Counted from the stretch's first letter, positions 1-6,101 are shown. The stretch is 10,705 bases of DNA from Gammaproteobacteria bacterium (GCA_003476445.1 DMUF01000211.1:477-11181), one strand, 5' to 3'. The notes: generated by a model not told the origin, from the letters alone. Made by a program: numbers and translations.

Positions 1-204
1 GGATTAGGGGCGTTGATCGAGAATGCGCGGGGTGCAAGGGGTCAATCTGCCGGGAGTTATTGGTTACATTCGACAGAGGAATTTGCGGAAATGTTGGCGG
101 GTAATGGTTTCGCCATCGAGGAAAGTGGGGTTTGTTATCGGGGATACTGTGACTGGGCTATGTGTCGCCTCGAAGGGATGCCCCCCTCTTCGCCATCACC
201 CTGA
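1..204 (+). CDS. 3' end of a probable class I SAM-dependent methyltransferase (partial)
   Basis: The reading frame is open from the first base of the window to TGA at 202-204, giving about 67 residues of a C-terminus whose start lies upstream. The visible part contains YWLHSTEEFAEMLAGNGF, followed by a stretch ending YRGYCDWAMCRLEG. This pattern (a 'sTeEf..mLagnGF' helix, then a final beta hairpin ending in a charged RxEG-like strand) is what the last strands of many UbiE/Methyltransf_11-type methyltransferases look like. The AdoMet-binding motif I (GxGxG) would lie outside the window, so the family is inferred from the tail alone. The last eight residues (MPPSSPSP) are low-complexity and lie inside the oppositely oriented ridA gene, with which this frame overlaps by 47 bp. 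The end may therefore be a read-through extension or a sequencing-sensitive tail. Substrate unknown. Confidence 0.5.
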   Translation, partial: GLGALIENARGARGQSAGSYWLHSTEEFAEMLAGNGFAIEESGVCYRGYCDWAMCRLEGMPPSSPSP

Positions 205-568
205 TTTCCACCCTGGCGCCCGGGACCGCTAGTTCGCTGACTCCGATCGCTGTCCACGCGGGCCACGGCTCCTGGATGAACTCGTCCCGCACCTTCATGA
301 AGGTGGCCAGGTGTTCGCGCAGGCCTACGTGGAAGGTTGTGTATTCAACGATTGCGTCGAAGTTGAGGCCGGCGGCGTTCAAGACTGCGCCCACTGCGTT
401 CCAGGCATTGCGGAACTCTTCGGCAGCGTCCTTCGGAATCTGCCCGGAGGCGGTGGTGCCGATCTGTCCGGAAAGAACGACCAGATCGCCGACTCTAACG
501 CCCGGTGCGAAGTGGAAGGCGTCGTAAGCGCCCCGACTAGAGTCGGGCAGAATGATGTCGCGGCTCAT
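158..568 (-). CDS. RidA/YjgF/YER057c/UK114-family protein lacking the catalytic arginine
   Basis: The product is 136 residues, the usual length for the RidA family, which forms trimers with the active site at subunit interfaces. Canonical RidA hydrolyses reactive enamine/imine intermediates such as 2-aminoacrylate released by PLP enzymes. Family hallmarks seen here are VVLSGQIG (about residues 30-37), the EEFRNAWNAVGAVLNAAGL helix (51-68), FDAIVEYTTFHV (70-81) and the final VEIRVMAKR strand. The position corresponding to E. coli Arg105, in the 'PARS' motif, is Trp105 here (WPAWTAIGV). This places it among the Rid subfamilies without imine deaminase activity (Rid4-7 type), so its real substrate is unknown. 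ATG at 568 was chosen because the family begins just before the DIILPDSS-like strand; a weak GGAA lies a few bases upstream. It is divergent from hisN with a 93-bp gap. Confidence 0.85.
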   Translation of the reverse strand: MSRDIILPDSSRGAYDAFHFAPGVRVGDLVVLSGQIGTTASGQIPKDAAEEFRNAWNAVGAVLNAAGLNFDAIVEYTTFHVGLREHLATFMKVRDEFIQEPWPAWTAIGVSELAVPGARVEIRVMAKRGASLRGDT

Positions 569-661
569 ATTGTTTCCGGCGGGGCAAAGGCAAGAAGATG
601 ATAGCCAAGAATTCCTCGCGCGTAATCGTTTGCGTGCGATTGGTCTGGTGAGAGGTGAGGT

Positions 662-1495
662 GTGCTCGAGTTTCACGACCCCGTTCGCGTTGGCAGCCAA
701 GAGCTTCAGGCTTACCTTGAGTTCGCCAAGACGGCTGCTCGGGAGGCGGGGGCAGAGACGTTGGGATTCTTTCGCACTGCTCTCGAGGTGGATGATAAGC
801 GCCAGAAAGGGGCGTTTGATCCGGTGACCGCGGCGGATCGGGCGGCGGAGATGCGATTCCGTGAGGCGGTCGGCGCGCGCTTCCCCGAACACGGTGTGCT
901 GGGTGAAGAGTTTGGTCATGCCCCGGGAAACGGGTTGACCTGGGTAATTGATCCCATCGATGGCACACGCGCTTTCATGACGGGCTTGGTCCATTGGGGT
1001 GTCCTGATCGCCCTGTTCGATGGGCAGAACCCCGTCCTCGGCGTGATGTTCCAACCTTTCACCGGTGAGATCTTCTATGGCGATGGTAGTGCCTCGTGGT
1101 GGGAGCGGGGCTCCGAGCGCCGCCGTCTGACAACGCGTGTGGGCGTTGATCTCCCGCAGTCCCTGCTTGCGACAACAAGCCCGGCGTTCTTCAGGAGCGC
1201 GTTCGAGCGTCAGGCTCTCGAGCGTCTGCAGCGCCTCGTGAAGATGAGCACGTACGGTGGCGATTGTTATCTTTACGCGATGGTGGCGATGGGCGGTCTC
1301 GATCTGGCGATAGACGCCGGGTTGGGTGCCTACGATATCCAAGCGCTGATTCCGATCATCCGTGGCGCGGGCGGCGTAATCAGTACAGTCGATGGTGGCA
1401 ATCCAAGTCTTGGGGGATTCGTGGTGGCCGCCGGTAGTGTTGACCTGCACCGCGCTGCTTGCCGGGTGCTTCGAGATGAAAGCGCCCCGAATTAA
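662..1495 (+). CDS. hisN: Histidinol-phosphatase, inositol-monophosphatase fold (HisN type)
   Basis: The product is 277 residues, a full-length member of the inositol monophosphatase superfamily. These are Mg2+-dependent, lithium-sensitive-fold phosphatases. Metal-binding motifs are present in order: DPVTAADR (53-60), GEEFG (81-85), WVIDPIDGTRAF (94-105, ligands Asp97 and Asp100) and YDIQALIPIIRGAGG (224-238, ligand Asp225). The HisN subgroup is indicated by the segment from ATTSPAFF (170) to YGGDCYLYAMVAMGGLDL (198-215) and by TGLVHWGVLIALF (107-119). HisN dephosphorylates L-histidinol phosphate to histidinol, the penultimate stage of histidine synthesis. The start is GTG at 662, supported by AGAGG at 651-655. 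The gene stands alone, away from any his genes in the window, as HisN genes often do. Another IMPase-family sugar phosphate substrate cannot be excluded. A hairpin sits 7 bp after the stop. Confidence 0.85.
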   Translation: MLEFHDPVRVGSQELQAYLEFAKTAAREAGAETLGFFRTALEVDDKRQKGAFDPVTAADRAAEMRFREAVGARFPEHGVLGEEFGHAPGNGLTWVIDPIDGTRAFMTGLVHWGVLIALFDGQNPVLGVMFQPFTGEIFYGDGSASWWERGSERRRLTTRVGVDLPQSLLATTSPAFFRSAFERQALERLQRLVKMSTYGGDCYLYAMVAMGGLDLAIDAGLGAYDIQALIPIIRGAGGVISTVDGGNPSLGGFVVAAGSVDLHRAACRVLRDESAPN

Positions 1496-1502
1496 TGCGA
1501 CG

Positions 1503-1519
1503 CGCCCCACATTGGGGCG
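1503..1519 (+). terminator. Hairpin just downstream of hisN, possible weak terminator
   Basis: A perfect 7-bp GC-rich inverted repeat (CGCCCCA at 1503-1509, TGGGGCG at 1513-1519) with a 3-nt loop starts 7 bp after the hisN stop codon. It is followed by AAGTTTGCCGCTTT, which has only short T runs. Position and stability fit a 3'-end structure for hisN, but the poor U-tract makes intrinsic termination uncertain. Confidence 0.4.
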
Positions 1520-1655
1520 AAGTTTGCCGCTTTACGCCCGTGATTCGGGTGACAACGTCCAATGGCGACTCATGCGGTCTGTTCAGAATGGCCCGTACGC
1601 CCAGTATTGAGGGTGAAAACATCATCTTCTTGCGCAAAGGATAGATGGGGCAGAG

Positions 1656-1672
1656 TTGGCACGAGTTCTGCT
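1656..1672 (+). promoter_or_regulatory. Candidate sigma-54 (RpoN) -24/-12 promoter
   Basis: The sequence TTGGCACGAGTTCTGCT matches the sigma-54 consensus TGGCACG-N4-TTGCW. The TGGCACG half is exact (7/7) and CTGCT matches 4/5. The invariant GG (1658-1659) and GC (1670-1671) doublets are separated by exactly 10 bp. With the C of GC at -12, the expected start is near 1683. Sigma-54 promoters need an AAA+ enhancer-binding activator. No recognisable activator gene lies in the window and no clear tandem enhancer was identified. A TTGCGCAA palindrome (1630-1637) lies just upstream. Chance matches to this motif do occur in genomes. Confidence 0.5.
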
Positions 1673-1682
1673 TTGGGAATGT

Positions 1683-1795
1683 CGACGCACGGCGGCGTTT
1701 CCTCTCCCCCGATGACTGGCCGGCGTCGGCTCTGCTAGGAGCCCTCAAGGTGCCCAGCCTTCCCCCTCTCCCCTCGGGCTGGGCACCTTCCTTTC
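1683..1795 (+). ncRNA. Putative small RNA or transcribed leader (inferred)
   Basis: A transcript starting at the predicted sigma-54 start (1683) and ending after the strong hairpin at 1747-1789 would be about 110 nt. It could form three stems: CGACGC (1683-1688) with GCGTCG (1723-1728), GGCTC (1728-1732) with GAGCC (1739-1743), and the 13-bp terminator-like stem. The first two share base 1728. There is no convincing short coding frame. I do not recognise a known RNA family; 6S, 4.5S/SRP and tmRNA were considered and do not fit. It could instead be the 5' untranslated region of the metallophosphoesterase gene with attenuation. This is inference from promoter plus terminator geometry only. Confidence 0.3.
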
Positions 1796-1796
1796 T
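1747..1796 (+). terminator. Strong stem-loop resembling an intrinsic terminator
   Basis: A perfect 13-bp inverted repeat is formed by AAGGTGCCCAGCC (1747-1759) and GGCTGGGCACCTT (1777-1789), with a 17-nt pyrimidine-rich loop. It is followed by the T/C-rich tail CCTTTCT. Paired A's at the 5' base with T's at the 3' base give the usual Rho-independent layout and could work on both strands, although the T tract is interrupted by C. It lies 46 bp before the ATG at 1842 and 252 bp beyond the hisN stop. It therefore either ends a transcript initiated in the intergenic region or acts as an attenuator for the gene at 1842. Confidence 0.55.
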
Positions 1797-1841
1797 CCGG
1801 TTCGCACGAAGCCTTCACGGCGCGTCGGGATACTGGCTCCC

Positions 1842-2648
1842 ATGAACGTTTCTCTCGGTTCCTTCGTTGGTGATTCGCAGCGTGCTCCGGGTGCTCCGCT
1901 TGTACGAGTCGGTGTGATCGGAGATGTCCATGCGGAGCATCATCGGCTGGAAAAGGTGCTCGATTGGCTCGCTGGTCAAAACGTTGACGCGATCATCTGC
2001 ACAGGCGATCTGGCCGACGGTCGTGGGTGTATCGATCGCACCTGCGCCCTGCTCGACAATGCGGGTGCCATCGCGGTAGCAGGAAATCATGACCGCTGGC
2101 TCTTGCAGGATCGCGTTCGACATTTGCCGGACGCCCACCGTCTGGATGCGATCGATGATCGTACCGCTGAGTACCTCCGGACGTTGCCGACGTCGGTGAC
2201 GCTGCAGACAGCTGCGGGTTCCCTCATGCTTTGTCACGGAGTCGGTGAAAACGACCTCGCCAAGATTTGGCCTGGCACGGATCGATCCCCTATCGAGCGC
2301 AGCGCGCGACTGGATGAAATCATTGCCGCCGGGTGTATTCGTTTCCTTGTGAACGGTCACCTGCACTTTCGAGTGATGATCGACTTCGAAAACCTGTTGG
2401 TGCTGAATGCAGGCACGTTGAAGGGCGGGTACGCGGGCGTGTCAGTCATGGATTTTGCTGCTGACGGCGTCGCGTCATTCGCGGTCACTGATGAAGGTCC
2501 GCCAGTGCTGGTTGCTGAGCACAGCCTTACGCCGACCGCGTCGCGTCGAATCTGGCGTGATACCCAGTGTTTCGACGGCGCTTGGGAGCCGCTCGCGCTA
2601 TACGCGAGACCCTTGGGGCAATCGAGTGCTCGGCAGGCTGCCGGCTGA
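1842..2648 (+). CDS. Calcineurin-like metallophosphoesterase
   Basis: The product is 268 residues with the complete dinuclear-metal motif set of the calcineurin-like phosphoesterase superfamily: GDVH (27-30), GDLADG (55-60), GNHDR (81-85), a single His in LCHGVGEND (130-138) and NGHLHF (171-176). The compact layout, with only about 25 residues between the second and third motifs, resembles the YfcE/MJ0936-like small phosphodiesterase group. The substrate (cyclic nucleotide, dinucleotide or phosphomonoester) cannot be read from the sequence. About 20 residues precede the first beta strand (VRVGVIGDVH), longer than usual. The ATG at 1842 has no good Shine-Dalgarno, so translation may begin further in, for example at the GTG encoding Val25. 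About 60 residues beyond the GHxH motif form a divergent tail. The gene converges with purN, leaving 2 bp between stop codons. Upstream lie the sigma-54-like site and hairpins. Confidence 0.85.
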   Translation: MNVSLGSFVGDSQRAPGAPLVRVGVIGDVHAEHHRLEKVLDWLAGQNVDAIICTGDLADGRGCIDRTCALLDNAGAIAVAGNHDRWLLQDRVRHLPDAHRLDAIDDRTAEYLRTLPTSVTLQTAAGSLMLCHGVGENDLAKIWPGTDRSPIERSARLDEIIAAGCIRFLVNGHLHFRVMIDFENLLVLNAGTLKGGYAGVSVMDFAADGVASFAVTDEGPPVLVAEHSLTPTASRRIWRDTQCFDGAWEPLALYARPLGQSSARQAAG

Positions 2649-2650
2649 CC

Positions 2651-3229
2651 CTACCCGGACGAGAGCGCTTGCAGCGTGGCGATCAGCAGCCGCTGCTCCG
2701 CGCGCTTGACCCGGTCTTCGACCGCGGCTACATCATCTGTTGCATGTATCGGGACCCGAACCTGCCCGAGAATGGGTCCGGTGTCGTATTCCCCATCTAC
2801 GAAATGAACGGTCGCCCCGGTTACTCGTTCACCTGCGTCCAGTACCGCAGCGTGGACGCGGCGACCATAAAAGCCGTGTCCGCCAAACTTTGGCAGCAGT
2901 GCAGGGTGGGTGTTGAGGATTCGGTTGCGAAACACCTTGAGTGTTTGCGGTCCGAGCTTCTTCATGTAGCCACCGAGCACCACGTAGTCGGCCTTTGCTT
3001 CCGTTAACGCGGCGCAGACTGCTTGATCTAATTCCTCTGCATCCGTGTGGGTGGCGGAGCTCAGATGGCGGGTGGGAATGTCATGCGCGCGCGCTCGGGC
3101 GAGGGCGCCCGCGTTGCTGTTGTTGCTGATCACGAGAACGACCGTTGCGTTCAGCGTTTTGGCAGCGCACGCATCCAGCACCGCCTGCAGCGTGGTGCCG
3201 CCGTGGGACGCAAGCACGGCAATGCGCAT
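2651..3229 (-). CDS. purN: Phosphoribosylglycinamide formyltransferase (PurN-like)
   Basis: The product is 192 residues, the normal size for PurN, which transfers a formyl group from 10-formyl-THF to GAR in the third step of de novo purine synthesis in the cytosol. The catalytic residues are present: Asn106 and His108 in ILNTHPALLP, and Asp149 in GEYDTGPI. The folate-site strand VVLGGYMKKLGP (83-94) is also present. The insert GGHGFYGRRVHAAVL (116-130) is typical of a PurN branch different from E. coli. The N-terminal phosphate loop, normally SGxGSN, reads SHGGTT (8-13), so the residues gripping the GAR phosphate are altered. Its ATG overlaps the stop of the upstream hotdog gene (TGATG), implying translational coupling. 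purM, its frequent neighbour, is absent. A formyltransferase acting on another amine is a less likely alternative. Confidence 0.8.
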   Translation of the reverse strand: MRIAVLASHGGTTLQAVLDACAAKTLNATVVLVISNNSNAGALARARAHDIPTRHLSSATHTDAEELDQAVCAALTEAKADYVVLGGYMKKLGPQTLKVFRNRILNTHPALLPKFGGHGFYGRRVHAAVLDAGERVTGATVHFVDGEYDTGPILGQVRVPIHATDDVAAVEDRVKRAEQRLLIATLQALSSG

Positions 3230-4005
3230 CAGGTCGCAACCTTGAAAATAGCCGTGTGAAAGATCTCGGTGGTCACTTCCGCATCGCGCACGAAGCGCAC
3301 GTAAAGCCGCACGAACTCATGGCCGCGCCGCGTCCACTTGTCGAGTGGCACCGCTTCCACGGCGACGGTCTCATTGACCCGAAGCAGGTGATGAAAACGA
3401 ATCTCGGAACTGACATGAATCCAGGCCGGCAGAATGTACTCTCGCATCAGGGCCTGGTTTGCCATGGACAGAATGCCGTGCGGGTGCGCGTACTCGTGAA
3501 AGAGTCGGTTGTCATCGTCCGCCTGTGCGGCGAAGGTCTGATTCAAGTCCTCGGTAATCGTCCAGTGCCATGGTGTGAATGGCTGCATCGGCAGCAGATT
3601 AGTCCAGTCGATGAGCGGTCGATCGGGCAGCTTGCGCGGACCTGATAGTGCGTCCGCGCCCGCAGGCCTCGGCATCTTGTCACCGGGTGCTCGGAACTCG
3701 AGCTCGGCGAGCAGGTCGCCAGCCGTGTTCCAGCTGCGCGCGCGGAGCCCCTCGGACGCTTGCTCCATCTCGACACGCAGCGTCTCGCCGTCATACGCGG
3801 GCTTGATGAGACGAACGGCGTGAATCGCTTGTTGCAGCGCGTGCTCACCAAAGCGCTGCGTGAGCGGCCAGGTCAGATAGCCGTACACGGTCACGCCAGC
3901 GACCAGACCCCCGCGAAACCCATAGCGACGCGCCACCTCATCGCTGTGCATGCGGTTCTCGGAATCCTCCACGTGATTGCGCGCGATCACTTGGCGTGGG
4001 GTCAT
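3229..4005 (-). CDS. Double-hotdog MaoC-like acyl dehydratase/hydratase family protein
   Basis: The product is 258 residues and appears to hold two hotdog modules. The N-terminal one carries ENRMHSDEVARRYGFRGGLVAGVTVYGYL (16-44 in part), the MaoC/enoyl-hydratase-2-like helix with a His and an Asp followed by Gly-rich GFRGGLVAG. The C-terminal one runs from HPHGILSMAN (174-183) through PAWIHVSSEIRFHH (193-206) to KWTRRGHEFVRLYV (223-236) and FHTAIF (249-254), the pattern of a second hotdog. In the classical hydratase motif D-x-N-P-x-H, this protein has S-E-N-R-M-H, so the catalytic Asp position is Ser15 with Asp14 just before it. Activity on acyl-CoA is thus uncertain. ATG at 4005 is chosen over 4032 because AGGAG sits 7 nt upstream. 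It is the first gene of a two-gene operon with purN (TGATG overlap). Confidence 0.75.
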   Translation of the reverse strand: MTPRQVIARNHVEDSENRMHSDEVARRYGFRGGLVAGVTVYGYLTWPLTQRFGEHALQQAIHAVRLIKPAYDGETLRVEMEQASEGLRARSWNTAGDLLAELEFRAPGDKMPRPAGADALSGPRKLPDRPLIDWTNLLPMQPFTPWHWTITEDLNQTFAAQADDDNRLFHEYAHPHGILSMANQALMREYILPAWIHVSSEIRFHHLLRVNETVAVEAVPLDKWTRRGHEFVRLYVRFVRDAEVTTEIFHTAIFKVAT

Positions 4006-4080
4006 GCTGCGGCTCCTGATGCGTGTTTCCATTGTGCCCGATGAACGCGCCTGCGGCACTCGATGCGGTATGGTGATGGC

Positions 4081-4995
4081 ATGACGCGCGCTGCACTGCT
4101 TCAACGCCTTATCGTGCTGTCCGGAAAAGGGGGGGTCGGCAAGACCACGCTTGCTTCGGCGATTGCGTGCCAGCTGGCGGGTTCCGGTCAGCGCGTGGCG
4201 CTGGTGACACTGGACACACGAGACAGTCGTCATCCGATCTTCGACATTCGCCTCGACTATATGCCGCAGCAGGTGCGCCCCGGATTGTGGGTCGCACGTG
4301 TTGATCCCATCTCCGCGCTCGTCGATTACAGTCGATCGCGTCTGCCCCTCGGGGCACTTTATGAACCGGTCCTGCGCAGTCGCGCGGTGCGTGACTTTAC
4401 CGGGGCTCTGCCTGGGTTCGAGGAACTGATGTTGCTCGGACGACTCTATAATTTCGCGGTCGAGCTCGAGTTCGATCGCGTGGTCTTTGATGCGCCCGCG
4501 CTTGGTCATCTGCGTCAGCTGCTCGAGGTTCCCGGCGCCATGCAGCGTGCGATGCCTGGTGGACCGGTACGCCACGTTGCCGAACGCATGGCGGGTCTGC
4601 TGTTTGATCCCGCGCGCACCGTGGTCTTGCCTGTTACGCTGCCGGAACAGATGCCGGTCAGTGAGGCGCTTGAGCTCATCGCGTGCTGCCGTGATCGGTT
4701 TGGTATGACGCTCGGCCCGGTGCTTGTTAACCGCACGCATGAGCCGCCATTCGCACCTGAGGAATGGCGCCGTGTTCACGCGCTTGCTCGCAGCCCACTC
4801 GCATCTGCCCCACTGCAGAATCTGGTTTTCGAGGCGGAGCGACGCATGCGGCAGCACGAGCAGCAGGGCGAGGCCTTGGCGCCGCTTGCGTCAGCCAACG
4901 CGGACGCTATTCACTTGCCGGCGCTTGACCTCGTTGACGACGCCCTGATCGAAGCACTGGCTCCAGCGCTGGGTGGGCTCAGGTTCTTCGAATGA
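4081..4995 (+). CDS. ArsA/Get3-like P-loop ATPase, first of a pair (signature-lysine type)
   Basis: The product is 304 residues, a SIMIBI-class ATPase related to ArsA/Get3. The deviant Walker A SGKGGVGKTT (14-23) keeps the signature Lys16 that reaches across the dimer interface. Switch I Asp is Asp45 (TLDTRDSRHP), but the usual DPA sequence after it is changed. The switch II region is VVFDAPALGH (134-143), near the ArsA 'DTAPTGH' motif. GPVLVNRT fits the adenine-binding loop. There is no CxxC zinc motif and no ArsA metalloid cysteines, so arsenite pumping or tail-anchored protein insertion is not supported. The frame could also start at ATG 4063. Position 4081 is preferred because GGTG lies 5 nt before it and the extra residues (MRYGDG) are unlike the family. 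The stop overlaps the next gene's start (ATGA), so the two are co-translated and may form a heterodimer. Confidence 0.75.
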   Translation: MTRAALLQRLIVLSGKGGVGKTTLASAIACQLAGSGQRVALVTLDTRDSRHPIFDIRLDYMPQQVRPGLWVARVDPISALVDYSRSRLPLGALYEPVLRSRAVRDFTGALPGFEELMLLGRLYNFAVELEFDRVVFDAPALGHLRQLLEVPGAMQRAMPGGPVRHVAERMAGLLFDPARTVVLPVTLPEQMPVSEALELIACCRDRFGMTLGPVLVNRTHEPPFAPEEWRRVHALARSPLASAPLQNLVFEAERRMRQHEQQGEALAPLASANADAIHLPALDLVDDALIEALAPALGGLRFFE

Positions 4996-6101
4996 ATGCC
5001 CCAGCGTTCAAATCCCGTGTCCTGATCTGTTGTGGAAGCGGCGGTGTCGGCAAGACCACTGTCGCGGCAGCGGCAGCGCTCGCTTTTTCGCAGGCGGGGC
5101 AGCGCGCGGTGGTGATTACCATTGATCCCGCGCGGCGTCTTGGTGAGGCACTTGGCATCGACTCGCTGACGGATGCTCCACAGCTTGTTGTTCGCAATGG
5201 CTCCGGCGAACTCTGGGCCGCGTCGCTTGAGCCCACGGAGGTGTTTGATCGCCTGGTGTCGACACTTGCGCCAACTCCTGCGCTGCGCGAATCGATCCTG
5301 CGCAATCGCCTGTATCGTGAGCTTTCCACCGCGCTTGCGGGCTCGCGCGAACTCATCGCCCTTGAGCGCATCTTCGAGCTCGCAGCGGATCCCCGATTCG
5401 ATGTCATCGTGCTCGATACGCCGCCCACCCAGCATGCACTCGACTTCCTCGATGCCCCTGAGCGTGTTGCGAGATTGCTCGATGGTTCGCTCATGCGCTG
5501 GTTCTCGCGGCCGGCGCCTCTCACACCGCTGTCGCTGCTGCGCGACAGTTCTGCTCTTGCCTTCAAGGCCATCCAACGGCTCACCGGAATGCAGGTATTT
5601 GCCGACATCGCCACATTTCTGGGGCTGTTCTCCGGGCTCTTCGAGGGTTTTCGCAAGCGCGCCGCAGGGGTTCAATCCTTGCTGCGTGGACCGGCGTCAG
5701 CGTTCGTTCTGGTGGCAACGCCGTCTGAGGCGGCTCTGCGTCAGGCGCGTGCCTTCGAGCAGCGGCTCTCTGAAGAGGGCTATGCGATTGCCGCAATCGT
5801 CGCTAATCGACTTGAGTGTGGGGGCGGGGACGAATCTCTGCGACCCGCGTCATTGTCTCTGACCAGCGATGACCAAATGCTCCTTGCGGATTTGGTATCG
5901 GTGGCGAACCTGGAGGAGCGTTTGCAAGCGATTCACGCATCGAGGCTGCATCGCCACTCAAGCGAGCAGCGTTTTCTCGACGCGCTGGCAGCGCTCGGTT
6001 TGCCAGTCGTGCGGGTGCCTCGCTTATCGGCCGATGTTGCAGCGCCCACGGATCTCGATGCGCTCGCTCGCGCCCTGGGCGACCTTGTGCGTCAACCGTA
6101 G
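4992..6101 (+). CDS. ArsA/Get3-like P-loop ATPase, second of a pair (signature-serine type)
   Basis: The product is 369 residues and homologous to the preceding gene; the Walker A and switch I Asp fall at identical residue numbers. Walker A is CGSGGVGKTT (14-23), where the signature Lys of this class is replaced by Ser16 while the P-loop Lys21 is kept. Switch I reads TIDPARRLGEALG (43-55) and switch II VLDTPPTQHALDFLDAP (140-156), both closer to ArsA/Get3 than in the first protein. A helical, hydrophobic insert follows (about 165-230: leucine-rich, with FADIATFLGLFSGLFEGF), comparable to the Get3 client-binding helical subdomain and 65 residues longer than its partner overall. VANRL fits the adenine-binding loop. 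It overlaps the upstream gene by 4 bp and the convergent TRAP permease gene by 10 bp. Function unknown; a two-component nucleotide switch acting on a membrane or cell-surface protein is an inference. Confidence 0.8.
   Translation: MNAPAFKSRVLICCGSGGVGKTTVAAAAALAFSQAGQRAVVITIDPARRLGEALGIDSLTDAPQLVVRNGSGELWAASLEPTEVFDRLVSTLAPTPALRESILRNRLYRELSTALAGSRELIALERIFELAADPRFDVIVLDTPPTQHALDFLDAPERVARLLDGSLMRWFSRPAPLTPLSLLRDSSALAFKAIQRLTGMQVFADIATFLGLFSGLFEGFRKRAAGVQSLLRGPASAFVLVATPSEAALRQARAFEQRLSEEGYAIAAIVANRLECGGGDESLRPASLSLTSDDQMLLADLVSVANLEERLQAIHASRLHRHSSEQRFLDALAALGLPVVRVPRLSADVAAPTDLDALARALGDLVRQP

Larger units (their letters stand above)
1496..1841. other. 346-bp gene-free intergenic region with regulatory structure
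   Basis: No convincing coding frame, tRNA fold or rRNA segment is visible between hisN and the metallophosphoesterase gene. In order, the region contains a hairpin at 1503-1519, a TTGCGCAA palindrome at 1630-1637, a sigma-54-like promoter at 1656-1672, short stems at 1683-1743, and a 13-bp stem-loop at 1747-1789. Gaps this long are unusual in this otherwise tightly packed window. The arrangement suggests a non-coding transcript or a long regulated 5' leader for the downstream gene. Confidence 0.6.

Noticed and set aside
569..1510. Minus-strand frame extending upstream of ridA across hisN
   Set aside because: Its translation lacks any recognisable domain, while the plus strand encodes a complete inositol-monophosphatase-fold protein. 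RidA starts at 568.
1496..1841. tRNA, 6S RNA, 4.5S RNA or tmRNA in the intergenic gap
   Set aside because: No cloverleaf arms or TTC loop, no conserved SRP tetraloop region, and no long imperfect 6S-type hairpin with a central bubble could be found.
4069..4074. TATGGT as a -10 box giving a leaderless transcript starting at ATG 4081
   Set aside because: No acceptable -35 hexamer lies 16-18 bp upstream, and the match is only TAnnnT.
4006..4857. Long minus-strand open frame continuing upstream of the hotdog gene
   Set aside because: It is antisense to the first ArsA-like ATPase, whose Walker motifs are unmistakable. A strong AGGAG before ATG 4005 sets the real start.
4911..5675. Minus-strand frames antisense to the second ArsA-like gene
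   Set aside because: Arg/Ser-rich shadow translation produced by GC-rich codon bias in the real plus-strand gene.
4081..6101. Arsenite efflux (ArsA) assignment for the ATPase pair
   Set aside because: The metalloid-binding cysteines are missing, and no arsB, arsD, arsR or arsC gene is nearby.
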